Assembly: GCF_045223415.1 (NCBI RefSeq)
Contig: NZ_JBEQZJ010000006.1
Location: forward strand, 1-64,000
DNA: 64,000 bases
Reading direction: 5' to 3'
DNA from: Hoskinsella mucinilytica
Lineage (GTDB): Bacteria; Bacillota_I; Bacilli_A; Erysipelotrichales; Erysipelotrichaceae
Part shown: in pieces, positions 25,029-34,902 of the stretch
Numbering within the stretch: position 1 is the stretch's first letter
How the letters are laid out: every line of letters begins with the position of its first letter
Translations under genes and position numbers: made by a program
Notes under the pieces: model-generated
Told to the model about the DNA's origin: nothing
The model's database searches: none
What the model saw: only the letters and a program-made list of their open reading frames with translations

Positions 25029-27653
25029 ATGCGAAAAACCTATCATGTAGACGGTATGAGTTGTGCATCTTGTGCAGCAGCCGTTGAAAGAATTTTAAAG
25101 AAACAATCAGATATCGAGAATGCTGAGGTGAATTTGATCTTAAACGAGGTGACGATCACTTCACATGATGCTATTGATGTGCAAATATGTAATACAGCTC
25201 TAGCTAAGGCAGGATTTTCCTTAATTGATCAATCCACAGCAAAAACGGAAACCTATCAAATTCAAGGAATGAGCTGTGCATCATGTGCAGCAAGCATTGA
25301 ACGTATCCTTTCTAAGTTTGATGAAATAAAGCAAGCAAGTGTAAATCTTGTCTTAAATCAAGTCTCTATTACTTTTACTGAAAAAAACATTGAAAAATGG
25401 AAACAGGCAATAGAAAAAGCAGGCTTTGAATTGATCACACAAAATAACAATGATGAAGTTGTGTTGGATATCAAAGGAATGAGTTGTGCTTCCTGCAGTA
25501 GTTCTATCGAAAGATTGTTAAGAAAAAAAGAAGGCATTTTGAGTGTAGATGTGAATTTGATAACCAACCAAGCACTTATTCAATTTGAAAAACACAAAAT
25601 AAAGGTATCAGAAATGATTCAGGTAATTGAAAAAGCCGGATTTCAAGCACATGTCCACAAAGAAAAAGAAATCAACGTGGAGAAAAAGGATAGAGATAGT
25701 TTACGTATCTACATCACATTGCTACTTGCGGCCATTTTACTTTATATTGGTATGTCACATATGTTAGGAGGTTTTGAGTTACCACTTCCTGATATTATTT
25801 ATTATCAAACGCATCCCTTTAATTTTGCTTTCATTCAATTTATACTAGCAACAGCTATTCTGATCTTAGGCAATCATTTCTTTACCCGAGGTATAAAAGC
25901 ATTGTTTCATAAGGCACCCAATATGGATACTTTGGTTGCCGTAGGAACTGGTAGTGCTTATTTATATTCTTTAGTATCAATGATTCAGATATTACAAGGT
26001 AATTCTCATGCAGTACATTCTTTATATTTTGAATCTGCAGGAGTTGTGGTTGCATTGGTCCAATTCGGTAAGCATCTGGAAAGTCTTTCTAAAAAGAAAT
26101 CTACAGGTGCTATTTCAGCACTTCTCCAGCTTCGACCAACGAAAGCAACGCTGTTGCGAGATGATAAGGAAATTGAAATAGAAATTGATGAGATTAATGA
26201 AGGCGATATGCTGGTCGTAAAACCGGGGCAACATATACCGGTTGATGGTATCGTGATCGGCACAGGAGCAAATGTAGATGAGAGTATGTTGACAGGTGAA
26301 AGTATGCCTGTAAAAAAACAGGAAGGTGATGCATTGATTCAAGGAACAATTGATCTTGACGCAAAAATCTTGATGAAATGCAGTGCAACTCAAGAAAATA
26401 CAACACTTTCTAAAATTATTCAAATGGTAGAAGATGCACAAGGTAAGAAAGCTCCTATCGCAAGAATCGCAGATCGTATCTCATTATATTTTGTGCCGAC
26501 TGTGATGCTAATTGCCCTTGTCTCTGCTGTATTTTGGTATATAGCTACGAAAGATTTTTCATTTTCATTGACTATTTTTGTAAGTGTTCTGGTAATCGCA
26601 TGCCCTTGTGCCCTTGGTCTAGCGACACCGACAGCCATCATGGTCGGAACCGGAAAAGCAGCTCAGCTTGGTATTTTCATCAAAAGTGGAGAGGCTTTAG
26701 AAACAGCAAGTCATATCGATACGATCGTTTTTGATAAAACAGGAACCTTAACGATTGGTCAACCTGTAGTAACTGATATCACTTCTACTCATGATGAGAA
26801 TTATGTGTTATCATTAGCTGCAGCATTGGAGCAGGGAAGTCGTCATCCATTGGCCAAAGCAATTTTAGATAAGGCCCAACAACATCAAATCCAAGTGCCG
26901 GTATTAGCAACAATTGAAACCATCAATGGAAAAGGCTTACAGGCAAAGTATCAAGGAAAAACATTGTCCATAGGAAATAAAACATTCCTTAACGAAGCAA
27001 CAGATCGTTATCTTACACAAGAGGAAAAATATCAAAAAGAAGGAAAAACAGTGGTATACCTGTGCTATGATGATGAATTACTTGCTATTTTCGCAATTGC
27101 AGATAAACTAAAGGATGAGGCAAACGATGTGGTTCAGCAGTTAAAACAACAGCATATCGATGTAATCATGTTAACCGGAGATCATAACATTACCGCACAG
27201 GCGATCGCAAAGCAAGCTGGAATTGATCATGTAATAGCTCAAGTACTTCCAGATGAAAAAGGAAACCAAATCAAGAAGCTACAGGAACAAGGTAAGCAGG
27301 TGGCGATGGTTGGAGATGGTATTAATGATGCAGTCGCATTGACACAAAGTGAGGTTGGTATTGCTATTGGTTCAGGCAGTGATGTCGCTGTTGAAAGTGC
27401 GGATGTTGTTTTGATGAAGGATCAACTACAAGATGTAGCCTTGGCAATCCGCTTATCCAAAGCTGTGATACGCAATATCCATCAGAACTTATTTTGGGCA
27501 TTTTTCTATAATTCCTTAGGTATACCGGTTGCTGCCGGTTTATTGCACTTATTTGGTGGACCACTATTATCACCGGTATTTGCCGGTGCGGCGATGGCAT
27601 TGAGTTCCGTTTGTGTGGTATCCAATGCACTACGCTTGCGTAACTTTAAATAA
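25029..27653 (+). CDS. copA: Copper-exporting P1B-type ATPase with three metal-binding domains
   Basis: The 874-residue protein has three N-terminal HMA domains, each with GMSCASC (CxxC at 12-15, 83-86 and 153-156), then eight predicted membrane helices. It has the TGES phosphatase loop, the intramembrane C525-P-C527, the phosphorylation site D569-KTGT, a RHPLA nucleotide motif and GDGINDAVAL. It pumps Cu(I) out of the cell using ATP. Three HMA domains is more than the usual one or two for Firmicutes, and no separate CopZ chaperone gene follows, so one domain may act in its place. It is controlled by the upstream CsoR. Confidence 0.95.
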   Translation: MRKTYHVDGMSCASCAAAVERILKKQSDIENAEVNLILNEVTITSHDAIDVQICNTALAKAGFSLIDQSTAKTETYQIQGMSCASCAASIERILSKFDEIKQASVNLVLNQVSITFTEKNIEKWKQAIEKAGFELITQNNNDEVVLDIKGMSCASCSSSIERLLRKKEGILSVDVNLITNQALIQFEKHKIKVSEMIQVIEKAGFQAHVHKEKEINVEKKDRDSLRIYITLLLAAILLYIGMSHMLGGFELPLPDIIYYQTHPFNFAFIQFILATAILILGNHFFTRGIKALFHKAPNMDTLVAVGTGSAYLYSLVSMIQILQGNSHAVHSLYFESAGVVVALVQFGKHLESLSKKKSTGAISALLQLRPTKATLLRDDKEIEIEIDEINEGDMLVVKPGQHIPVDGIVIGTGANVDESMLTGESMPVKKQEGDALIQGTIDLDAKILMKCSATQENTTLSKIIQMVEDAQGKKAPIARIADRISLYFVPTVMLIALVSAVFWYIATKDFSFSLTIFVSVLVIACPCALGLATPTAIMVGTGKAAQLGIFIKSGEALETASHIDTIVFDKTGTLTIGQPVVTDITSTHDENYVLSLAAALEQGSRHPLAKAILDKAQQHQIQVPVLATIETINGKGLQAKYQGKTLSIGNKTFLNEATDRYLTQEEKYQKEGKTVVYLCYDDELLAIFAIADKLKDEANDVVQQLKQQHIDVIMLTGDHNITAQAIAKQAGIDHVIAQVLPDEKGNQIKKLQEQGKQVAMVGDGINDAVALTQSEVGIAIGSGSDVAVESADVVLMKDQLQDVALAIRLSKAVIRNIHQNLFWAFFYNSLGIPVAAGLLHLFGGPLLSPVFAGAAMALSSVCVVSNALRLRNFK

Positions 27654-27722
27654 GCACACAATTTCTAATGCGTTTGATGATAAAATATAGTACAATAGTA
27701 TCATGTAAGAAAGAGGTGTCTT

Positions 27723-28364
27723 ATGAACGATAATGTGACTTTTTGGATCGTCTTTGCAGTTATTATGGTGGTTATGATAGGGGGAACTCAACTGTATAAA
27801 CGACATTTATTAAAAACCTTTATGCAGACCTTGAAGGATAGGGATTTTGATAAATTTTTCAAGACTGCAGATAGTCTTCCAAGCAAATATTTTTTCCCAT
27901 ACTTCAATCGACTTTATATGAAAATGAATGCTTATATGCTGATGCCGGATCAAAAAAAAGTAGAAGAAACTTTCGAAGAATTATTGCATATTCGATTAAA
28001 TAAGAAGCAGAACTTAGATGTCAGTGTCAAAGCATTTTATTATTATATAGATGAGGAAAAAAAGGGGAAATGTAAAGAACTTTTGGATCGTATCAAAACA
28101 CTGGGAGATGAAAATGCGCTTCAAGAATGTCAGATGATGTATGATATCTTTTTGTGTGAAAAATCAAATTATATTGATTCTATGGAAGAACAATTGAAAA
28201 AAGCAGAAGGATGGAATAAAGGAATGCTTTGTTATATGCTGGCCATTCAATATCAAAATAAGGGTGATAAAGCGAAAAAAGCAGAATATTTGAAGTTGGC
28301 GGAAGAAGATTTAAAGGAAACACCATATGCCGGCAAAATAGAAAAAATGATAAAAGAAAATTGA
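27723..28364 (+). CDS. Membrane-anchored hypothetical protein with helical-repeat body
   Basis: The 213-residue protein begins with one membrane helix (FWIVFAVIMVVMIGGTQLY, about 7-25). A charged, fully helical part follows, with TPR-like pairs in the last 100 residues (YMLAIQYQNKGDKAKKAEYLKLAEED). I do not recognise a named family. It starts at ATG 27723 after AGAGGTG, with its own upstream spacing behind copA, and is followed by a hairpin terminator. A scaffold role at the membrane is a guess. Confidence 0.75.
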   Translation: MNDNVTFWIVFAVIMVVMIGGTQLYKRHLLKTFMQTLKDRDFDKFFKTADSLPSKYFFPYFNRLYMKMNAYMLMPDQKKVEETFEELLHIRLNKKQNLDVSVKAFYYYIDEEKKGKCKELLDRIKTLGDENALQECQMMYDIFLCEKSNYIDSMEEQLKKAEGWNKGMLCYMLAIQYQNKGDKAKKAEYLKLAEEDLKETPYAGKIEKMIKEN

Positions 28365-28382
28365 ATCTATATCAAGTAAATT

Positions 28383-28420
28383 AGTAGCTATTATTCAAAA
28401 TCGAAGTGGCTACTTTTTTC
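28383..28420 (+). terminator. Terminator after the helical-repeat gene
   Basis: AGTAGCTA (28383-28390) pairs with TGGCTACT (28407-28414), with a G-U pair, followed by six T. Confidence 0.7.
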
Positions 28421-28624
28421 TTTATTTAAATATTTAATATGGATGAATGATCTCTTTTGTTTACATTATGATCTACCTTCTACATAAAAGCAATTAAGAT
28501 AAAAGTTTACGTTATATTCCTAAGTTTTTGACCAATCAAAAATAAATCTTTTCTTACGGTCATATAAATTGTGTAATCTTTCCTTCTTTCGTTATACTAA
28601 TACCATGAAAGGAATGTGTATGTT

Positions 28625-31138
28625 ATGAGAATAGTGAAACGAGATGGTAGTGATCAGGAGTTTGATGAAAGAAAAATTGTGAATGCGATACAAAAAGCAT
28701 TTGTTAGTAATCACAATGAGATATCTATGCAAGAAGCACAGCTTTTATGTGAGGAAATCAAACAACAATTAGATCAAAAAGAAATCATCAGTGTAGAGTT
28801 GATTCAAGATAAAGTAGAAGAACAGTTGATGCGTCATGCGTATTTTCAAGAGGCGAAAAATTATATTTTATATCGAGAAAAAAGAACTGAAAACAGAAGA
28901 ATGCTTCAACAATTATGTGAGGATTTACAGGATGAAGCGATCCTTCCTGTTTTTATTCAAATACAGAAAGATTTTACGGAGGATGGGTATCAACTTTCTT
29001 TATTGAATCAAAAATTTCATGCGTTCTTAAAGGATGATATGCGTTTCGATGAGCGTTTAGCTATGTTGATCAAGGCATGTGTAGAATCCATTAGTAAGGA
29101 AACGCCGAAATGGGAGAAGATTGCGGCAAGATTTTTATCTTATCAGTTGCATAATGAGATAGCAGCTAGAATGAAACGATTACAGATCAATAGCTTTTAT
29201 GATAAAATCAATTATTTGACCAAAGAAGGTATCTATGGTAGCTACATTCTTGACGGATATGAAAAAGAAACCATAGATGAGCTTGAACATTATATAGATG
29301 ATCAAAGAGACACCTTATTTACATTTAGTGGATTAGATCTACTGGTGAAACGGTATTTGATCACCTCTCATCAGCATGAAGTATTAGAAACTCCTCAAGA
29401 AATGTTTATGGGAATTGCCATGCATCTAGCTTTAAAGGAGAAAGATCAGCTGTATTGGGCAAAACAATTTTATGATATGTTGTCTCGTTTACAGGTAACG
29501 ATGGCAACACCAACGATGTCGAATGCCAGAAAGCCATATCACCAATTATCTTCATGTTTTATTGATACCGTAGATGATACATTAAAAGGCATATATAAAA
29601 GCATAGATAATTTTGCGCAGGTCAGTAAATATGGTGGAGGCATGGGGATGTATTTCGGAAAAGTACGTGCAAATGGTAGTGATATTCGTGGGTTTGAGGG
29701 TGCAGCAGGTGGTGTCATTCGTTGGATCAAACTGGTAAATGATACAGCGACAGCTGTTGATCAATTGGGAGTTAGACAAGGAGCTGTGGCAGTTTATCTT
29801 GATGCATGGCATAAAGATCTTCCTGAATTTCTAGCCTTGAGAACCAACAACGGAGATGATCGTATGAAAGCACATGATGTATTCCCTGCGATTTGTTATC
29901 CGGATCTGTTTTGGAAGATGGCAAAAGAAGACTTGAATGCTACATGGTATCTGATGTGTCCACATGAAATTCATAAGATCAAAGGCTATCATTTGGAAGA
30001 TCATTATGGAGAGGATTGGGAAGAGAAATATTTTGATTGTGTACAAGACCCACGTATATCCAAGCGTCCTATGATTCTGAAAGATGTGGTTCGCCTTATA
30101 TTGAAAAGTGCAGTTGAAACAGGTACACCTTTCACATTCAATCGAGATCATGTCAATCGTATGAATCCTAACCCACATAAGGGTATGATTTATTGTAGTA
30201 ATCTTTGTACAGAAATAGCTCAGAATATGAGTCCAATCGAATTGTATCCTGATGAAATCGTAGAGATTGATGGCGAACAAATCATTGTATCAAAAAGCAA
30301 ACCGCAGGATTTTGTTGTCTGTAATCTTGCTTCTCTTTCCTTGGGAAATTTAGATGTGAATGATACTGAGTCATTAAGGCATGTCATATTCAATGTGGTA
30401 CGGGCCTTAGATAATGTGATCGATTTGAATTTCTACCCTATTCCTTATGCTAAAGTGACCAATCAGAAATATCGACCAATCGGGTTAGGGGTAAGTGGTT
30501 ATCATCATATGCTAGTAAAGCAAGGATTACGCTTTGAATCTGAAGAACATTTATGCTTTGTGGATACATTGTTTGAACATATCAATTATTATGCGATAGA
30601 AGCCAGTACAGCACTGGCTAAGGAAAAGGGAGCTTATTCCTGTTTCTCAGGTAGTGATTGGGATAACCAAGCTTATTTTATGAAGCGAGGTTATGATAGT
30701 GAAGAATGGAAAATATTAGCTCATCAAGTTCATACACAAGGAATGCGCAATGCCTATTTGTTGGCGATTGCGCCAACCAGTTCTACAAGTATCATAGCTG
30801 GTACAAGTGCCGGCGTAGATCCTATTATGAACAAATACTTTTTAGAAGAGAAAAAGGGTAGTATGATTGCCAGAGTAGCACCAGACTTAGATGCAAAAAC
30901 ATTTTGGTTATATAAGAATGCCCATTTGATCGATCAAGAATGGGTAGTGAAAAGTGCTGGCGTTCGTTCTCGTCATATCGATCAAGCACAGTCTGTGAAT
31001 TTATATATTACCAATGAATTTACACTTCGCCAGGTCTTGATGTTATTGATTCATGCATGGGAATATGGAGTGAAAACACTTTATTATGTTAGAAGTAAAT
31101 CATTAGAGGTTGAGGAATGTGAATCCTGTTCCTCTTAA
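28625..31138 (+). CDS. nrdA: Class I ribonucleotide reductase, alpha subunit
   Basis: The 837-residue protein has an N-terminal ATP cone (IVKRDGSDQEFDERKI), a catalytic barrel with LSSCFID, KYGGGMGMYFGK, the active-site NLCTEI and PTSSTSIIAGTSAGVDP, radical-transfer tyrosines near LYYVRSKS, and the C-terminal shuttle pair CESCSS. It reduces ribonucleotides to deoxyribonucleotides. ATG 28625 is chosen by homology style; GTG 28616 in the same frame sits too close to AAAGGA. The beta subunit follows after 14 bases. The ATP cone suggests allosteric on/off control by ATP and dATP. Confidence 0.94.
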   Translation: MRIVKRDGSDQEFDERKIVNAIQKAFVSNHNEISMQEAQLLCEEIKQQLDQKEIISVELIQDKVEEQLMRHAYFQEAKNYILYREKRTENRRMLQQLCEDLQDEAILPVFIQIQKDFTEDGYQLSLLNQKFHAFLKDDMRFDERLAMLIKACVESISKETPKWEKIAARFLSYQLHNEIAARMKRLQINSFYDKINYLTKEGIYGSYILDGYEKETIDELEHYIDDQRDTLFTFSGLDLLVKRYLITSHQHEVLETPQEMFMGIAMHLALKEKDQLYWAKQFYDMLSRLQVTMATPTMSNARKPYHQLSSCFIDTVDDTLKGIYKSIDNFAQVSKYGGGMGMYFGKVRANGSDIRGFEGAAGGVIRWIKLVNDTATAVDQLGVRQGAVAVYLDAWHKDLPEFLALRTNNGDDRMKAHDVFPAICYPDLFWKMAKEDLNATWYLMCPHEIHKIKGYHLEDHYGEDWEEKYFDCVQDPRISKRPMILKDVVRLILKSAVETGTPFTFNRDHVNRMNPNPHKGMIYCSNLCTEIAQNMSPIELYPDEIVEIDGEQIIVSKSKPQDFVVCNLASLSLGNLDVNDTESLRHVIFNVVRALDNVIDLNFYPIPYAKVTNQKYRPIGLGVSGYHHMLVKQGLRFESEEHLCFVDTLFEHINYYAIEASTALAKEKGAYSCFSGSDWDNQAYFMKRGYDSEEWKILAHQVHTQGMRNAYLLAIAPTSSTSIIAGTSAGVDPIMNKYFLEEKKGSMIARVAPDLDAKTFWLYKNAHLIDQEWVVKSAGVRSRHIDQAQSVNLYITNEFTLRQVLMLLIHAWEYGVKTLYYVRSKSLEVEECESCSS

Positions 31139-31152
31139 GAAAGGACAAAGAT

Positions 31153-32196
31153 ATGGAACAATTAAAAAAGAAGCCGCTATTTAATGAATTTGGGGATTGT
31201 GATGTAAGAAATCGTTGTATGATCAATGGAAATACAACCAATCTGAATGATTTCAATAATATGAAATATCATTGGGCAAGTGACTGGTATCGCCAAGCAA
31301 TGAATAATTTTTGGATACCTGAAGAAATTAATTTACAACAGGATGTCAAGGATTATCGAAGATTAAAAGAAGCGGAAAAAAAAGCTTATGATAAGACATT
31401 GAGTTTTTTGATCTTTCTTGATAGCATTCAAACAGCAAATTTACCAAATGTCGGAGAATATATTACGGCAAACGAAGTAAATCTATGTTTAACGATCCAA
31501 GCGTTCCAAGAGGCTGTGCATTCACAAAGTTATAGTTATATGTTAGATAGTATCTGTTCACCACAGGAACGCAATGATATTTTGTATCAATGGAAGGATG
31601 ATCCACATCTTTTAGAACGAAATAAGTTTATCGGTGATCTTTATAACGATTTTCAAGAGCATAAGGATGCCATCCATTTAATGAAAACGATGATGGCCAA
31701 TTATATTTTAGAAGGGATTTATTTTTATTCTGGATTTATGTTCTTTTATAACCTAGGAAGAATGGGGAAAATGCCTGGTTCTGTCCAGGAAATTCGTTAT
31801 ATCAATCGTGATGAAAATACTCATTTATGGTTATTTCGCTCTATGATCTTGGAATTACAAAAGGAACAGGAAGCGTTATTCACACCTGAATTGGTTGAGG
31901 AATATAAGGGGATGTTGAAACAAGGTGTTGAGGAAGAAATTCGTTGGGGAGCATATGTATTGGGCAATGATATAGAAGGATTGACCATGGAGATGGTGTC
32001 AGATTACATACATTACCTGGGAAATCTTCGTTCTACTTCTTTGGGTTTTGGTCCCTTATATGAAGGATTTGAAAAAGAACCGGCAAGCATGGAATGGGTT
32101 TCTATGTATGCCAATGCCAATTTGATCAAAACCGATTTTTTCGAAGCAAAAAGTAGTGCTTATGCGAAAAGCAGCGCTTTAGTAGATGATCTATAA
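31153..32196 (+). CDS. nrdB: Class I ribonucleotide reductase, beta (radical) subunit
   Basis: The 347-residue ferritin-like protein shows the dimetal ligands in FLDSIQ (Asp), QEAVHSQSYSYML (Glu, His), LEGIYFYSG (Glu) and RDENTHLWLF (Glu, His). The tyrosine four residues after the first His (EAVHSQSY) is at the radical position, so this is a tyrosyl-radical enzyme and not a Phe/Leu class Ic variant. It works with the alpha subunit just upstream. ATG 31153 follows AAAGGA. Confidence 0.94.
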   Translation: MEQLKKKPLFNEFGDCDVRNRCMINGNTTNLNDFNNMKYHWASDWYRQAMNNFWIPEEINLQQDVKDYRRLKEAEKKAYDKTLSFLIFLDSIQTANLPNVGEYITANEVNLCLTIQAFQEAVHSQSYSYMLDSICSPQERNDILYQWKDDPHLLERNKFIGDLYNDFQEHKDAIHLMKTMMANYILEGIYFYSGFMFFYNLGRMGKMPGSVQEIRYINRDENTHLWLFRSMILELQKEQEALFTPELVEEYKGMLKQGVEEEIRWGAYVLGNDIEGLTMEMVSDYIHYLGNLRSTSLGFGPLYEGFEKEPASMEWVSMYANANLIKTDFFEAKSSAYAKSSALVDDL

Positions 32197-32335
32197 TATC
32201 TTTTATTGAATTTTTGAGCATATGGATACAAGCAAGAAAGACGTTCATGCTATACTATTGTTAGATTTGGAAAACTTTAGAAAAAAAGAATAGAAATCCA
32301 AATTTTGACGATGCTAAAAGCAAGGAGGTTCTACG

Positions 32336-33286
32336 ATGAAGGATAAAAGAAAACTAGTTTTGGTAGGAACGGGCTTTGTTGGAATGAGTATGGCTTATAG
32401 CTTTTTGAATACAGGTGGAATCGATGAGCTTGTCCTCATTGATGTAGATAAAGAAAAAGCAATCGGAGAGGCGATGGATCTTCAACATGGCTTACCATAT
32501 GCACGTGGGAAAATGAGCATACGTGCAGGAGGTTATGAAGAATGTAAGGATGCAAGTATCGTTGTTGTAACAGCGGGAGTTGCTCAAAAGGAAGGTGAGA
32601 CCAGATTAGAGCTCACCAGTAGAAATGCCAGAATCATGAAAAGTGTGGTTGAACAAGTTCGTGATAGTGGATTTCAAGGAATATTGATCATTGCCAGTAA
32701 TCCGGTTGATTCTATGACCTATCTTGCTTGGAAAGTAAGTGGTTTTCCAAAAGAAAAAGTGATTGGATCAGGTACGATCTTGGATACCGCAAGACTTCGT
32801 TATATGATGAGTGAATATCTTAAGGTATCTAGCAGTAATATTCATGCTTACATCATGGGAGAGCATGGTGATTCAAGCTTTGTACCATGGACACATGCAT
32901 ATGTCGGCAGTAAAAGTTTATTAGAGTTTCTAGATGAAAAAGGAAAAGATTTATCTGATTTACATGAAATCTATACTCAGGTACAGCAAGCCGCTTATGA
33001 AATTATTAAGCGCAAACGTTCTACTTATTATGGTATTGGATTATCTTTGAATCGTTTGGTCCATGCCATATTAGATGATGAAAATGTTATCTTAACGATA
33101 TCCGCATATCAAAATGGTGAGTATGGACAAACAGATCTTTATATAGGTGTTCCGGCAATGGTTAATGCATCAGGAATCAAGGAAATCATACAGTTACATT
33201 TGAATGAAGTAGATCAAGCAAAATTTGATCAAAGTTGTGAAACATTAATGCAAGTGAATCAACAAAGTATGGAAGGTATCTTATAA
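32336..33286 (+). CDS. ldh: L-lactate dehydrogenase
   Basis: The 316-residue protein has LVGTGFVGMSMAYSF (NAD site), TAGVAQKEGETRLEL with Gln at the specificity position (lactate rather than malate dehydrogenase), IASNPVDSMTY, GSGTILDTARLRYM and the catalytic IMGEHGDSSF. It reduces pyruvate to lactate, regenerating NAD in fermentation. ATG 32336 follows AAGGAGG. It is monocistronic, with a strong terminator. Confidence 0.95.
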   Translation: MKDKRKLVLVGTGFVGMSMAYSFLNTGGIDELVLIDVDKEKAIGEAMDLQHGLPYARGKMSIRAGGYEECKDASIVVVTAGVAQKEGETRLELTSRNARIMKSVVEQVRDSGFQGILIIASNPVDSMTYLAWKVSGFPKEKVIGSGTILDTARLRYMMSEYLKVSSSNIHAYIMGEHGDSSFVPWTHAYVGSKSLLEFLDEKGKDLSDLHEIYTQVQQAAYEIIKRKRSTYYGIGLSLNRLVHAILDDENVILTISAYQNGEYGQTDLYIGVPAMVNASGIKEIIQLHLNEVDQAKFDQSCETLMQVNQQSMEGIL

Positions 33287-33310
33287 AGTCATGTTCGCAT
33301 GACTTTTTTT
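33285..33310 (+). terminator. ldh terminator
   Basis: AAAGTCATG - TTCG - CATGACTTT with a T run; the TTCG tetraloop makes it very stable. It begins at the ldh stop codon. Confidence 0.9.
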
Positions 33311-33365
33311 CATCCTCTGATATGAAATCGCATGATTGATGATCACATCTACTAGTTTACCAAAG

Positions 33366-33396
33366 AAAAACGATACCAGTTCAGTATCGTTTTTTC
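33366..33396. terminator. Terminator of the polysaccharide deacetylase gene
   Basis: AAACGATAC (33368-33376) pairs with GTATCGTTT (33383-33391), with A and T runs on the two sides; it directly follows the minus-strand stop. Confidence 0.85.
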
Positions 33397-34737
33397 TTAC
33401 TCATATAGAGAAGGTATGATGAAGTTTGATTTTGTTAGCATATCTCCACGATATTTCATTAAAGTGGAAAGACTGACAATTTGATATCCTTGTGCTTTGA
33501 TTTCTGGCAGTAATTCAATTGCGGCTTCTACGCTTGTATCATAGATATCGTGCTCTAGGATGATCGCACCGTCAAATAGATTGTTCATGATTTCTTTTTT
33601 GATTGCTTTCACATTACGTGAACGCCAATCTTCAGAATCAATTCCCCAATAAGCAAGTGGCATTGTACTGGCCTTTAATACTTGCTCATCATAGCTACCA
33701 TAAGGTGCACGTAAATACGTAGCATCATGTCCACATGCTTCAAAGATTGCATCTTGTGTATCATAAATTTCTTTATCTAATTGTTTTTCTGATAATTTGG
33801 TCAATTCTACTTCATGGCTCCATGTATGGTTACCTAACTCAAAGCCTCTTTGATATATTTGAGCAACCACCTCTGGATGTTGTTTCACTCTAGGACCAAC
33901 CATGAAAAAGGTTGCACTTGCATCATATTGATCAAAGGCATCCAAAAGCTTTTCTGTGAGATCACTAGGACCATCATCAAAGGTAAAGGCGATCATGGGT
34001 TTCTTGGGATCGATATCCTTATCCTTGATGACAGGAATGATTGCATCTTTTTGATAAAGAGAAGGGATATTCGGATTGGTTAAAGCAATATAGTTTTTAT
34101 GTTGCGCATAAGGAATGCTAAGCGAACGTGTGCTATCTTGATCAAAGTAAAAAGTAACATCGGTATCACCTAAAAGAAAGGTATTCAAAGCATCTTTTGT
34201 GATAGCGGACGCATCTAAATGTTGGTTTTTTGCCATCGTTTTCAAAAGAGGAAGATAATCATTTCGTAATACATCTTCATGAGTCATCAGTTTATCTAAT
34301 TTCTTATCATAATTGATCGTTGATGTTGTAACATTTAATTCTTTTCCTTGTTCATTCATCAATGTTTGATGAAATGCGATAGAAATATAAGCATCATAAA
34401 GATCATAGCTGTCATAATCTACACTGATAATAACTTTGCTGTTTTGTTTTAAATCTGTATGGATTTGAGTCTTGAGATACGTTTCAATGGCTTGATCCAG
34501 TTTCTCAATACCAAATTGTGGATAATATAGGGAAAGATAATAGGTATCTTCATCCTGAAGTTCATGTTTGGCTGTTCCGACATGTTTATGATCATCAGAT
34601 ACCATAACATATTTTTGATAAGGATCTCGTGTCATAAAACGATAGCCAACAATCGAGGTAATGATCGCAATGATGCATAACACAGTCATGATACAAAGCC
34701 TGATCTTACTTTTACTGTTTTCTTTTTGATCTATCAT
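33397..34737 (-). CDS. Membrane-anchored polysaccharide (peptidoglycan) deacetylase
   Basis: A single N-terminal membrane helix (IRLCIMTVLCIIAIITSIVGY) anchors the protein. Residues 40-225 resemble DUF3298/RsiV-type extracellular domains (YYLSLYYPQFG). Residues 245-440 are the carbohydrate esterase 4 domain, with AFTFDDGPSD, NHTWSHEV, LRAPYGSYD and ILEHDIYD. It should remove acetyl groups from cell-wall N-acetylglucosamine, giving lysozyme resistance. AGGAGG lies 12 bases before ATG 34737; the upstream ATG 34758 has no ribosome binding site, so I chose the shorter form (446 residues). It is monocistronic. Confidence 0.88.
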   Translation of the reverse strand: MIDQKENSKSKIRLCIMTVLCIIAIITSIVGYRFMTRDPYQKYVMVSDDHKHVGTAKHELQDEDTYYLSLYYPQFGIEKLDQAIETYLKTQIHTDLKQNSKVIISVDYDSYDLYDAYISIAFHQTLMNEQGKELNVTTSTINYDKKLDKLMTHEDVLRNDYLPLLKTMAKNQHLDASAITKDALNTFLLGDTDVTFYFDQDSTRSLSIPYAQHKNYIALTNPNIPSLYQKDAIIPVIKDKDIDPKKPMIAFTFDDGPSDLTEKLLDAFDQYDASATFFMVGPRVKQHPEVVAQIYQRGFELGNHTWSHEVELTKLSEKQLDKEIYDTQDAIFEACGHDATYLRAPYGSYDEQVLKASTMPLAYWGIDSEDWRSRNVKAIKKEIMNNLFDGAIILEHDIYDTSVEAAIELLPEIKAQGYQIVSLSTLMKYRGDMLTKSNFIIPSLYE

Positions 34738-34877
34738 AAGAAATGAATGCCTCCTCATTGTATACTTCTACGTTAGTTTGTGAATAGGAATGAATTTTAT
34801 TCCAAAGCATGTCTATTATGGCATAGCTGATAACCAAACACAAAAGAATTTCTCTTAATAAATCTTAATCAGTAACA

Positions 34878-34902
34878 AAAGAAAAGCCGCTTTTTGCGAC
34901 TT
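34878..34902 (-). terminator. Terminator of the minus-strand AI-2E to HAD block
   Basis: On the minus strand AAGTCGC - AAAAA - GCGGCTT, then TTCTTTT; it overlaps the stop of the AI-2E transporter gene. Confidence 0.75.
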
